Shown piece after piece: positions 48,369 through 59,045 of a DNA stretch of 64,000 nt. The notes beneath the pieces were generated by a model. It saw only the letters and a list, made by a program, of their open reading frames with translations, ran no database searches and was not told the origin of the DNA. Position 1 is the first letter of the stretch, and every line of letters begins with the position of its first letter. Both the position numbers and the translations under genes were made by a program. Origin of the DNA: Chamaecyparis obtusa (taxonomy: Eukaryota > Streptophyta > Pinopsida > Cupressales > Cupressaceae); contig BSBK01002799.1 in NCBI GenBank assembly GCA_027943335.1, positions 391,001-455,000 of the forward strand. Direction: 5' to 3'.

Positions 48369-50384
48369 GTCACGGGGCTGGATTTAGCTCGTGCCCAGGA
48401 CGAGCCATCTCCCTGAGAATCTCCAACACCGCGCGGCACTGGCCAACCGTACTCTGTAACCCCCACATCGGGTGAGCTGATTTCTTGTTTCCAGACTACG
48501 CCTCCCCTTCATCAAGCACCCTTCACTTGACTGCCACCTTAACATACACCCCAGCGGAATGGGAATGCATGCTGAACCCTTTCGGTTCACTACTCCTGGT
48601 GCCACTTGCACTCTGCCTCGAGCCTTAAAGCTCTACTCCTGTTCAACCCATGCTGAACCCCTCTCCTGGCCCTTCATTGTCTTCCCCTCCCGAATCCCCC
48701 ATAAGATACGAGCTACCAACAACGGCCTTGTGAACCCAGACATCCGAGCCCACCTTGATCGCCACTGCGCCACTCCACTGTTACACCGAAACCGCCATGG
48801 CTTCCCACGGTTCAACTATGCCTACTCCCCGAGCACTGCACTGCACCACCTTAGCACATCGAGACTCCATAAGACTCCCTTACTGAACACTGTACCAGTA
48901 TAGAGTGACTAAGACCACTGAGTCCTCCCTGCTCTCTACGCATACTGCCATAGCATACTCGGCACCCCTAGAGCACCTTAGAACATCTCAAGTCCTCCAG
49001 TTCGTTCGAGCGCACAATCAAGTCGTGCCCAAAACATCCTTCACTCCCTGTCACCTCATGTTGGGCTCCCCCGATCCGACATGAACCTGGAAGCACCAAA
49101 CCAAACATCCTGAGACTTGCTAACCAACTTCGCTAGCTTGGAATCCACACACAGAACACTGACTGCCTTGATCTCTCGATCTCCATCCACATGACTTCGC
49201 TGGTGAACCTTGTTACTCATGCCCCAGGGCATTCAGACCAACTCCATGTACACATGCAATACCCGCTCTTTGGATTCACTATGTAATGCAGTCCTACTTG
49301 AGCCCCAGGCCCTCGGCTATACTGATCCACCCAATCTCTTAGACGCTGTACTGAACTTCCAACTCGGCTGTGTCACCATAACACGTCGCCTATGAATCGT
49401 GCCGCACCATTTCAGACTGACACCACAACACACTTCTTTGATCACCTACCCGGATGCTGCCTCATGACTTGTCTCACTGGGAGCACTATTCGGAACACCA
49501 TATTCCAATCGCCACACTGGACCTTACGGTCGTTGAGACACCTACTTCTCAATGCAACTTCATCCTTCCCAGTAATCAGGATGTACACCCCCGGTGACAC
49601 CCCGCCGATCCGCCATTCATGAATATCCATCTCTGCCATACTTGTCCCCCACATAACTCACCATGAGTTCCAACTCCCTTACTAGGACAACCCTATGCAC
49701 CGGCATCACCTGCATTCAGACTGAACAACCCACTGCATGTTTGTCTCCCACCTTGGGACTAGGTGCTATACTTCCCCAGCTTTCAGATCTCCGATGACTC
49801 CTTAGAAGCCATAACTGACATTGGCCCAGTTACTCCATTTCACTGAGATAAGGACCTCAAGCCTGCATCGCTACAAAACCCCGCCAACTAGTGACACGGT
49901 GGAGCTACTCTTCTTCTCTCTGATATCCACGATATCACCTCGAGCTGACCAAACAACTAGAGGGAAGGACTACTCTCCTTCGTCCTTCTTGAGGGAGGTC
50001 GACCCTTGAGCCGCCCTTGATGCACTCTGGCACTTGCCCTCCAAGCCTTCACCTCGGATCCGCATGACACGGTTCCTACCCCACAACTGTGCATAGGGAA
50101 CACACAGCACATCCCCAAGCATACACCTCGGATCCAGACCGATCAGGATCCTACACCACAACTGAGAACGTCCAGGATGCCCCACAGTCCCAAAGGATAC
50201 ACCTCGGATCTGTCCAAGACAGGATCCTACACCACAACTATGTGCGCCTTTGAACACAGAATAGCCCCAATGATACTCCTCGGAAGATGCACCGGGCACC
50301 AACCTACGCCACAACTGAGAGCACCCAGCATGCCGCTCAGCCCCATCACTTGAGTTACATCTTGTGAATCGACAGCCCCTTACA
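48369..50384 (-). repeat. Full 5' LTR of the collapsed element
   Basis: Plus-strand TGTCACGGGGCTGG at one end and GACAGCCCCTTACA at the other, so the minus-strand LTR starts TGTAAGGGGCTGTC and ends CCCCGTGACA. The termini are partly inverted repeats. The 5' (U3) end holds four ~76-bp repeats. Confidence 0.85.
50050..50350 (-). repeat. Four ~76-bp tandem repeats in the LTR U3
   Basis: Units start at 50050, 50124, 50200 and 50276 with C(A/T)CCTCGGA and share CCTAC-CCACAACTG about 30 bases in. They lie near the transcription-upstream end of the LTR, where enhancer repeats are common; that role is inferred. Confidence 0.8.
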
Positions 50385-53300
50385 GGGGGTACCACGGGGA
50401 GCGGAGGTTGTGGTCCCTCAACATGTGGGGTCCACGTGACCTCCCCCTCTCTTTCACTTTTTTTTTGATTTTATAATTTTTTTTTTGAAAGTTTTTTTTT
50501 TAAAAAATTTTGTTTATTAATTTTTTTTTATAACAAGGTCACAAGGCATACGTGTTTTTTTTTATTAAAGGGTATAATTTTTTTTGTTAAAAACTTAAGT
50601 ATTTTTTTTTGCCAAATGATTCATATTATATTTTTATTTTTCATTGAGGACTCTTTTGGGGTGACCACCCAAGTAGGTCCCCCAAAGGACTAGTCTGCTT
50701 GTAGGATAGCATAGACTCTCTTTTTGACATAGCATTATAAAATTATATTTTGATGCCAAGTAGATGTAGGAAAAATTACTGTTTATTGACTGTGTAAAGG
50801 AAAATGTATGAGAAATCTTTCCCATACATTTTCGAGAGACCTGTAGGTCTCTTTTTCAACTTTTTCTTGTTTTCTTTCACTTGTTTGTTCATTTTGATTT
50901 CTTCTCATTTTCTATTTACAAGACCACTTCTATTTAACTTATCAAGATGGATTAATAGATCAAAGTGCAAAGGAAATTTGACTAACATTCTCACATTTAT
51001 TATTATTTTTTATTCTGAGACTTTGCTTTCAACATAAAGAAAATACAACAACTATTATTGTAATAACAAAACCATTGTAATGACTAAGAGAGATTGTTTA
51101 TAAAAAAAATCATTTCTTTCTCACTACTATCCTTTAAATCAAATGAAAGCTTTACAATAGAGCTATAAAGATACTATAATACTATTCTTTCTTGAAATCT
51201 TACAACATGTCTACATTAAGTTTTTTTTTATCATTGAGTAAGCAACAATGCCTTCACAAAAACTAATCCAACAAATCTAAAATTTTCAAATGAAAGATGC
51301 ATTGTCCATCTCTTACTCAATATAACATGAACATGCTTAAATCTTCCTTAGATCAACCTTCAATATATGAACATAAAACTATCAAAGTAAAACCATACAT
51401 TTTCTCAAAACTTTGATGCCACAACACTATGATACAAACACAAGTTTTGGAGTGATAAGTCCATTACAAAATAAAATACATTGAGCTTTAGGGATCCATG
51501 AGATTCCCTCACATTAACAATAACATTAAACAAGAAGTATCCATATCATCTTTGGTACACATCCTCAACTCCTCAAGTTTTCAACTTCAAACGTGAAGTC
51601 TTCAATGACCTCCAAACTTGTAAAAGAAAATGGTATAGACCATGGGATGCTCACCTCCCATCCTAGACTTCTAAGAAGCCACCCCTGAGCTAGGGGAACC
51701 ATCACAAAGACAAGGAGAAAATCAAGCAAACCCACAATAACAACAACATAAACAAACACAATAAAAACTCCCTTCCAAGGCTAAACAAAGAGTCTCAAGA
51801 TGACTCAAAAAGAGGGGTGAAGGTGGAACCATAATCAAGGGGAGAAAACATATCTCATGATAAGAGATAAGCCATCACTTGGCTTCCTCATCATGTATCT
51901 TTCACCACGGACACAATCTTAACAAACTCCTTATGACCCCTAATATACAAAATAAATAATAGAGATGGCTACATGGAGCCCATACATCCATGTTTCATCC
52001 CTCTCCTATCCATGGAGAGACTCTACACCCTTGATTGTCCCAACATTCCCTTCACCCCCAAGGCTACTCTTCCCTCCCAAGGGTGAGTATGGCCTTGAGA
52101 ACAATCCCATAATACAATGCAAATCAAGAAATTAAAGAACTCCATGACAACTTCACTTTCACATCACAAAGGAAATAACACCACAACAAACTTAAGATTT
52201 ATATAACATCCACTATCACAAAATAACAAGATCTCAAGCACAAACACAACAAGAACACAATAACTAAATTTTTTGCATACAAACAATAACATACACGAGA
52301 ACTCTTTCTCTCAACATGAAAACAAAAATAATAAAAATGAAGAATACCACCAACCTTGATCCAAGATTATGGAAGAAAGTTGATGAAGAGCTTTTCCACT
52401 TTCCAAAGTCCTCTCCAAAATAGCTAAGTCTCCAAATCTAGAGAGTGGGTGTCAAACTCTTCCAAAAGAAGAGTCCACTCTAAAAAGGCCTCCACACACT
52501 CTCCTAGGGATAGGATCTCACTCTAATTGGGTGACCTTCCCAAGCTTCTTACATGGTTTCCAAATATGGATTCCTGAAAAGGTAGTCCCAAAAAGGTGGA
52601 CCAAAGACTTACCACTTTATTGGATGAAACTCTATCCAAGACCATGCTTCAAAAGTGGATTTTCGGCTATTTTGAAAATTCAAATTTTGGAGGGCTCTTT
52701 TCATCAACATGGGGTTTTCCTGTGGTTAAAAATGCCCCTTACCCATAGGTATATCAAGTGGGCTTACTAAAAATGACCCTAACACTTCCCTAGACACCTT
52801 TTAAGCCCCCCCAAAACCCATGTAAAGCTAAAATTCGAAATTCATTGATATGATAAAACTTCAAACTCCCTAACCAAGTGATTTTCATGGGGATCCTAAA
52901 GGGTACTATCCTAGGTTGGTGTTCAACCAATCTCCAAGTGGACATGTCATGGCCACGAGTACACACACAAGTGTCAAGTGACACAACCAAAAATGACACA
53001 TCACAAGCCATGTGGCATATCCACTTGGGCACTCTCAACATAAATAACATTTACAATTAACATATAAATCACATACATTCATGCATCATATTTTTATGAA
53101 TTAAATACATTACAATGAGGTTTTTGGCTTCTCACTAGAAGCAACCTTGGCTCAAATTGATATTCACATTGGTCTCTGCGATGGTTCCCCAAATTTACCA
53201 TGGCCTATTTCCGTGCACACTCAAGTCCAATATCAGTAGTCCAAGGAAATATAAATGAAAATTCCATAACTTTCATAATCCAATAATTGTCAAGAAATTA

Positions 53301-53682
53301 ATCATAATTAAATCAAAACTTCACATGGCATAATCATTCATTTATAACTTACATAAATCTCATCATGAAATATACAATTCATCACTAAATTAAACTTGAA
53401 ACATAATGATTGCATACATATATAATTTAATTTGCAAATTAAATATCCTCATAACATCATAATTTATTCATTAAATAGAATTAAAAACACACATGTAGGT
53501 TCCAAACTGATGTCTCAGTAATCATCATCCAAACATAACATAATGTGCATCAAACTACTAAAGTGATAAAAACATAACATAAAATGTCAGAAAAACATAA
53601 AGCATCATAAAATAGTATCCAATAGGTCTAACTCGAATGCAAAATTGAAAAGACTATGATGGGCTCGGGGTGAGGTCTTACA

Positions 53683-53930
53683 GATTGAATGTACCCGGGT
53701 TGTAGTCTGGTTTGCATTCAATCATTCCAACTTCTCATGAATAAAAGAAACAACATGCGAACCACTTTTGCCTTGCCACGAATGGGGCTTTCAGCTTGGT
53801 GTGAGAATGCTAGAGAAAACTTGAGATTGAAAGAACCTGGGTGTAATCTTGTTTTGCATTCAGCTTGGTGCCAATGGGGTTTTCAACTTGGTGCCAATGG
53901 GGTTTTCAACCTGGCGGGAGAGTGCTGCCT
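53683..53930. repeat. Nested tandem duplications
   Basis: A ~143-bp imperfect repeat starts at 53683 and 53826 (GATTGAA..ACC.GGGT-GTA). Within the second copy a 23-bp word (CTTGGTGCCAATGGGGTTTT plus CAA) occurs twice in tandem, at about 53865-53910. Confidence 0.65.
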
Positions 53931-54098
53931 TGATTTTCTTTGCATGACTGATGTTTTGGTTTGTTTTATTTTATGTTTTATACCCTGTCAAACAATATTG
54001 ATCGGCCCATGACATTTTGTTTCTATTTTATTTTTTTATATACCCACCCAAATATTGATCGACCATATGATAATTATTAATTAATTAATTAATTAAAT

Positions 54099-54187
54099 AA
54101 TATAGTTCACAAGATTTAATTAATTAGGATAATGTTTAATTTAACATGTTTACTATTTTAATTTCAAACAATCTTGTGAACTATATT
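54099..54187. repeat. Perfect 18-bp inverted repeat
   Basis: AATATAGTTCACAAGATT (54099-54116) and its exact reverse complement (54170-54187), with a 53-base loop. A 20-bp perfect palindrome, TAATTAGGATATCCTAATTA, follows at 54191-54210. Confidence 0.85.
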
Positions 54188-54475
54188 AAATAATTAGGAT
54201 ATCCTAATTAAATATTATTGTGAATGATATAATATATCTATCTTGTGTTCGATTCACTCTCATGAGAGATGGATTTGTGTGAACCACTACTCGTGAAACA
54301 TGGGTCAATGAGTTTGACCAAAAAAAATATACAATTGAATTCATATAGAAATAACACTATATAGGAATAATTAGGATAATTAATTAATTAATTTGGAACA
54401 CTATTGGAGAGTTACACTATTGGAGAAATACTATTGGAGAGTTACACTATCGTTTATATAGCATCTAAAATGTCT

Positions 54476-54579
54476 CATTTATTGTAATTATTAATTAATT
54501 AAAAAATAGTATATTCATTATATTTTAATTTTTAATTAATTAATTTTATTTCTTAATTTATTAATAATTACAATAAATG
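54476..54579. repeat. Perfect 20-bp inverted repeat
   Basis: CATTTATTGTAATTATTAAT (54476-54495) pairs with ATTAATAATTACAATAAATG (54560-54579); loop of 64 A/T-rich bases. It could be the ends of a small MITE-like unit, but no target duplication was established. Confidence 0.8.
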
Positions 54580-55560
54580 GTATATTAATTTGGGTATTTT
54601 GTAGATGTTGTCGAGTGTTATGGTCCATGTTTAAGTACACTCATATTTTGCTCATCCAACTTCCAAATTATTAGTGTTAAATTAAATAAATAAAAAAATG
54701 ATAACTAAAAGTCTATTAATAAAATTTATGTGCAAAATCAATAGTCGTTCACACGTATTGTATTAATTAGATTTCTGAAACTTCAATTGAAAGAGTTGTG
54801 CAAATTTATTGGTACTCATATAAGTTCACATGACTACTAGGACATTTGTGCATAAGTATTAGCAAATTTTGAGGTGGTTTTAGCACATGGTTATATTTGT
54901 GGTGCCTCTAAGTAGGTTTCAAACAACACTTTAAAATGACCCCTTAATTATTTACCCTTGTGTGCATAAAAGATCCCGCAGTGTGTGTCGCTACTACGCA
55001 AAAGCTAGAACAATAGATATACATAGTAAAATCGCATACGAAGATAACAAAATAAAAATCATCAAAATCCTATGTAATGTTTAGGATGTGTGGTGCTCAA
55101 AGTTATCTATAACAAATATTGTATATAATAGTCTCAATTTTCAAGACATTTTCATTTTCTTTTATGTTTTGGTTTGGTTGTTAATTACATTAGTATATAT
55201 ATAATGTATATTTTGTGATATATTCAAACATTCACGTGTGTGCAGTGTGTCTATATATATGTGTGTGTGTGTGTGTTATATTTTACACAAAGTACACATA
55301 TTAAAAAAATGAATAGAAACATAAATACAAACACAAAATAAAAGAGGACATTACCTAAAATAATAAGACCAATATTTGTTGTAAAAATTGAGGATGTTAG
55401 ATTCTTTCATGTTACTCTTGTAAAAGATTAGAATGTTTTGATGATTTCTACACTTCAAACTGTAGAATATTGCTGATCTTTTTTTGAAATTATTTGTATT
55501 CTCTAAAATCTAACAAAAATAGGCTTCATTTGACTCTTCAGTGCTTGACATTTGTATTCT
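54580..55560. other. CACTA interior, no gene seen; GT microsatellite
   Basis: AT-rich sequence with a (GT) run near 55258-55276. No coding exon is supported. Confidence 0.6.
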
Positions 55561-55561
55561 C

Positions 55562-56687
55562 CAGTGACCAAATTAGTCATTTTTATTTGTCTAACCAATT
55601 ATTTAGTTGTGATTTCACCCGATGACCAAATTAGTGTAGAGAAGTCTATATATGCTGTTAATTAGATTGGGTGGTTGTTGTTGCACCAAAAGCTCAAATT
55701 GTTAATGCCTGATTCAACCACTACTAGATTTATAGAATCCAAGGAAGCTATTAAACCCTTGCCACCAACTGGTGCATTAAGCAGATACAATTCGATGTAA
55801 TTATGTTAAAATTTATATATAATTGTAGAAATGTTTGAAGATTTACATACTTTTCAGATCATTTGTCAAAACTACCATGCAGACTAGTGTCATCAACTGT
55901 AGCATCTAGGTGTAGGTTGAAGAACAATAAGGCATCCCATTTGTTGGGATTCACTACATACAAAAAAGAGCTTTGAGAAGAGAAGAGAACATTGAGCGCA
56001 TTTGATAAATGTATCTGAATAATATAACAAATAATTAAATTCAAACTTTTAGTGATAACACATGATGAATAGCCACGCTTGGCACATGCTTCTGCCCATG
56101 AATAATCTTTTGGCTAGCTCGACCTTGCCTAAAAATTAAACATATGTATCAACAATATTTGAATAATGGCATAACTACTAAATTTCACCTTGGGATACAA
56201 ACAAAATAATGAAACATCTAAAAATTATAGAGCACATAGAATAGTTAATGTGAAATGCAATAATAAGTCTATTGGTGAATAGAATATTAGAGCACACAAA
56301 ATAATGTTTGCATAATAAGTCTATTGGTGAACACACATTATTGCTGAAATGCAACTTCTAAGAATATAAGTATATGATATTATCAAATGTTAATATGTAA
56401 AGGAGTATTAATCATTCATTTAGTCATTTTTATTATTAGGGTGACTAATTATTTAGTCATTTATTTGGTCATTTTACTCGATGACCAAATTGGTCATTTA
56501 TTAATCCTTTTACCCGATGACCAAATTGGTCATTTATTTAATCATTTATTTAGTCATTTTAGTTGTGATTTTACCTGATGACCAAATTGGTCATTTATTT
56601 AGTCATTCATATTTGTGAATTACAAAAAATGGGTAGAAAATGATCAGTTTTAGTCATGTGACTAAAATTTTTAGTCACCTGGTCAAT
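55562..56687. repeat. CACTA right subterminal repeats
   Basis: Copies of TGACCAAATTGGTCATTTAT and TTTAGTCAT, densest at 56411-56620; outliers begin at 55562. TGACCAAATTGGTCA is a perfect palindrome around one base and occurs three times (near 56480, 56518, 56578), each preceded by TTTTAC-CGA or similar. 55700-56400 between the clusters holds no supported gene; an open stretch at 55859-56044 (minus) is unrecognised. Confidence 0.75.
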
Positions 56688-56716
56688 GGTCATTTATTGC
56701 CCAAATTCTACTAGTG
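56688..56716 (-). repeat. CACTA right terminal inverted repeat
   Basis: Read inward it starts CACTAGTAGAATTTGGGC, the canonical CACTA start, matching the left end at 20 of 29 positions. Confidence 0.85.
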
Positions 56717-56719
56717 CTT
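56717..56719. repeat. CACTA target-site duplication CTT, right copy
   Basis: CTT, identical to 3050-3052. Confidence 0.85.
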
Positions 56720-57249
56720 AAAAGGGACTGAAGAATATGGTATTTGGTATAATCATTAAGGATATTTTTATTTGAGTGTGTTCATTGATGTAGACTAGGC
56801 AGGTAATGTGGATGATAGGAAGAGAATAAGTGGGGGAGATTTCTTTCTTGGAAAGAGATTTGTGTCATGGACAAGAAAGAAGAAGAATTGCATTTCACAG
56901 TCTACTGCAAAGGTAGAATATGTTGTTGCTGCCATTAATTGTACTCAAGTTGCTTGGATGAAGTAATTATTGGAAGGAATTAAGGAAAAGGTAACTGAAC
57001 TAGTGATTATCTATTCTGATAACACTAGTGCTATCAACATATCTAAGAACCCTGTGATGCTCTCTAATACCAATCATATTGTAATTAAGTGCTATTTTCT
57101 TAGAGAGAAAGTTCAAGAGAAAGAAGTATAGTTGGAGTATGTACCAACTAAGGAGCAGGTTGTAGACATTTTTACTAAGCCACTACCAAAGGATATGTTT
57201 GACTATCTAAGAGGCAATTTGGGGGCCATTCCCCTACTTGAGCATAATT
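56720..57249 (+). pseudogene. Copia A RNase H (second half of the split pol)
   Basis: Continues the frame broken at 3052: KGTEEYGIWY, then 'RKRISGGDFFLGKRFVSW', 'CISQSTAKVEYVVAAINCTQ' with the catalytic Glu, 'YSDNTSAINISKNPV' with a catalytic Asp, and 'YVPTKEQVVDIFTKPLP', all hallmarks of copia RNase H. The DVDWAG motif has Trp changed to a stop (TAG). The frame ends at TAA near 57249. The split from the first half is due only to the CACTA insertion. Confidence 0.92.
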
Positions 57250-57401
57250 AAAGTGATGTTGTTGCATCAGTCAAATATTTTGTATTGAAAATCATTATTG
57301 GATTGATGTAATAAGGAGCTACTCCTAAGGGCTACAGCCAATGATGCAGATACTTAAGGAGATGTAGTATTCTATGGTATTATGTCTTTGGTATTGTTGT
57401 C

Positions 57402-57413
57402 AAAGGGGGAGAG
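57402..57413 (+). promoter_or_regulatory. Copia A polypurine tract
   Basis: AAAGGGGGAGAG directly before the TG of the LTR. Confidence 0.85.
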
Positions 57414-58875
57414 TGATGAAATAAAACTGATTGAATATTTGATGAACTAAAGGAACAATGATTAGAGATCACAGAGCTATTGAAATGATATGTAAGATGA
57501 TTAAATCAATCAATATGTTGTCATTGATGTCAACTAGTTTTGACATTACTTATCATGTTAGTTACAAATATCTGAACATTTGTTGAAGGAAGAAAAGATG
57601 AAGAACTACGATATCCACATGAGGAAAAGATGGATACGATAGATAAGGATAAGGTAACATATTGGGTAACTTATTGATGAGTCTATGGATTTATATTGTT
57701 GAGTTGAGCATGTTACATTAATCTATTATGAAGAAGAGATTTGAAATTGAACAAGTCAATGTGGTGGGTAATTGAAGATTTTTGTATACACTAAGCCAGT
57801 GCAGTGTATATCGAGTGACAATATTAACCGAGCTAGTTAGGTAGTTATCACCAACGCATTTCTATATAAACCAAGTATGGATGAAAACATTAAATGCTAA
57901 GAACAACTAATTGAATTTGATGAGCTGGAAATTGTTATAATTTTGAGGTTAAGGATAAAGTTTTTTATGAGATCCATGACTGACTAAATTTAGAGAAGAT
58001 CTAAAGGATGAGATTGAAACATGTTAATGACACATTTACTGAGGAAGGTTTAAGCAGCAAAATGGACGAAGGAGATTAAGAGGCAAAATCTAATGGCTGA
58101 TATGAAAACATCTTGTCTATATAAGAGATATGAATTTTATTATTGAAACATGCCAGAAAGAAGGAGACTGCAAAGATTTTGTGTGAAGACTTTATTCATG
58201 CATGCCTGATCAAACTAGTTATTGAAAGAACCAAGCTGCAGACATTACTGAGCGTCAAAGAACTATTTATCGAGTGAAAGTAAGTTGAGAAATATTGAGG
58301 AAGTGAATTTGATTAGTGATCATAGGATTTGTATGGGCTTAGTATAGATCTAAATATTTGTAATTGAGTTGTATTTGAATCAGATCAGTACTGTATTAGT
58401 TTAACCATTGATTTAGTAAATCTCTTAACTGAGTGGACTTAATAGTCTTATGTACTACCCTATGACATTAGTTGAATATAAAGTGTTATCTTGTTGACCC
58501 TATAGTGAATGTTGGTCAAAAGTTAACTATCAGTGATAAATCCTCTAACTAGGTCACACCTAACAGTGTGCATTGTAACCTTTAACAGGGTTGGCTCTTC
58601 ACCAAGCTCACTTCAGAAGAGTAAATTATTTTGGGTTACTGGTCCTAGGTGGCTTTTTTCGTAGCAGGGTTTCCATGTTATATCATTGTGTTATGTGTTA
58701 CTTGTTATGATTTTTCTTCTATCATACTTTACATACTTCATACTTGATTTAGTCAGTAATCACAGTTGGATAATTACTGGTAATTCATAAACTAGATGGA
58801 CAAATTGATATTTTGTGTTACCGAGCTGCATAATTTGTTGCAATTATTTTTTAAGGTACATATTTAAATTTGGGA
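57414..58875 (+). repeat. Copia A 3' LTR (right end approximate)
   Basis: Starts TGATGAAATAAAACTG after the polypurine tract. It contains the leader-like words seen in many plant copia LTRs (CAGGGTTTCCATG..TGTTATGTGTTA near 58660-58710). The partner LTR lies outside the window, so the right end (about 58875) is an estimate. Confidence 0.65.
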
Positions 58876-59045
58876 CTGTAGGATAAGAGAGATGTGCAAG
58901 GATGTGGTCAAGTAGATGACATAGAAGTGGACAAACAAATGTGATAGATGACAGTCGATTTAGAGATGAAGAGTGTAAGAACACAAGCTAAGAAGGTTAG
59001 AGATGTTTTGATTATTTGAGTTGCCATCAATGCCAAAGGGGGAGT
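58876..59045 (+). mobile_element. 3' internal tail of copia B with polypurine tract
   Basis: A second PPT (AAAGGGGGAG, 59035-59044) preceded by about 160 bases unrelated to copia A. This is best explained as the 3' tail of an older copia element into which copia A inserted. Confidence 0.55.

Larger units (their letters stand above)
48261..50384 (-). mobile_element. Collapsed GC-rich LTR element: full LTR, primer site, LTR fragment
   Basis: On the minus strand there is a complete ~2.0-kb LTR (50384 to 48369), a tRNA-iMet primer site (48349-48366), about ten further bases, and then only the last 83 bases of a second LTR (48343-48261). The whole unit is flanked by GGGGG on both sides (48256-48260, 50385-50389), the expected 5-bp target duplication. 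Nearly all internal sequence and most of the 3' LTR are missing. It is far more GC- and CpG-rich than its surroundings, which suggests a younger insertion with less methylation-driven decay. Open frames inside are not coding. Confidence 0.8.
47009..53682 (-). repeat. Candidate giant solo LTR, split by a GC-rich element
   Basis: The minus strand would start TGTAAGACCTCACCCCGAGC and end GGGCATGACA, a common start and end for long plant gypsy LTRs. No primer site or polypurine tract flanks it, so it would be a solo LTR of about 4.5 kb once the element at 48261-50384 is removed. The flanking 5-mers TATTA and GATTG do not match well, so the ends are unproven. The interior is AT- and T-rich (47640-48110, 50450-50630) and has no supported gene; 50640-53680 holds only short chance frames. 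Confidence 0.4.
3053..56716 (-). mobile_element. CACTA (En/Spm-type) DNA transposon, 53.7 kb with nested insertions
   Basis: The ends are inverted (GACTAGTA on the left; CACTAGTA read inward from the right) and flanked by CTT on both sides. About 20 of the first 29 terminal bases match between the two ends. Both ends carry many short repeats of the GGTCAT / TTTAGTCAT type, as expected for transposase-binding subterminal repeats of this superfamily. The element interrupts a copia RNase H connection region exactly. At least five LTR elements are nested inside, which explains roughly 30 kb of its length. Its own coding remnant (4005-4274) is on the minus strand, so the right end is probably its 5' end. 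No TNP2/TNPD-like catalytic transposase was recognised. Confidence 0.85.

Noticed and set aside
48559..48903. 114-codon plus-strand open frame
   Set aside because: Also inside the GC-rich LTR, antisense to the element, no motif.
49970..50395. 141-codon minus-strand open frame
   Set aside because: Lies within the GC-rich LTR and covers its ~76-bp tandem repeats; no motif, and GC-rich DNA gives long chance frames.
3053..56716. A TNP2/TNPD-type catalytic CACTA transposase
   Set aside because: Looked for on both strands in the non-nested parts; no characteristic motif was recognised. A translated profile search could overturn this.
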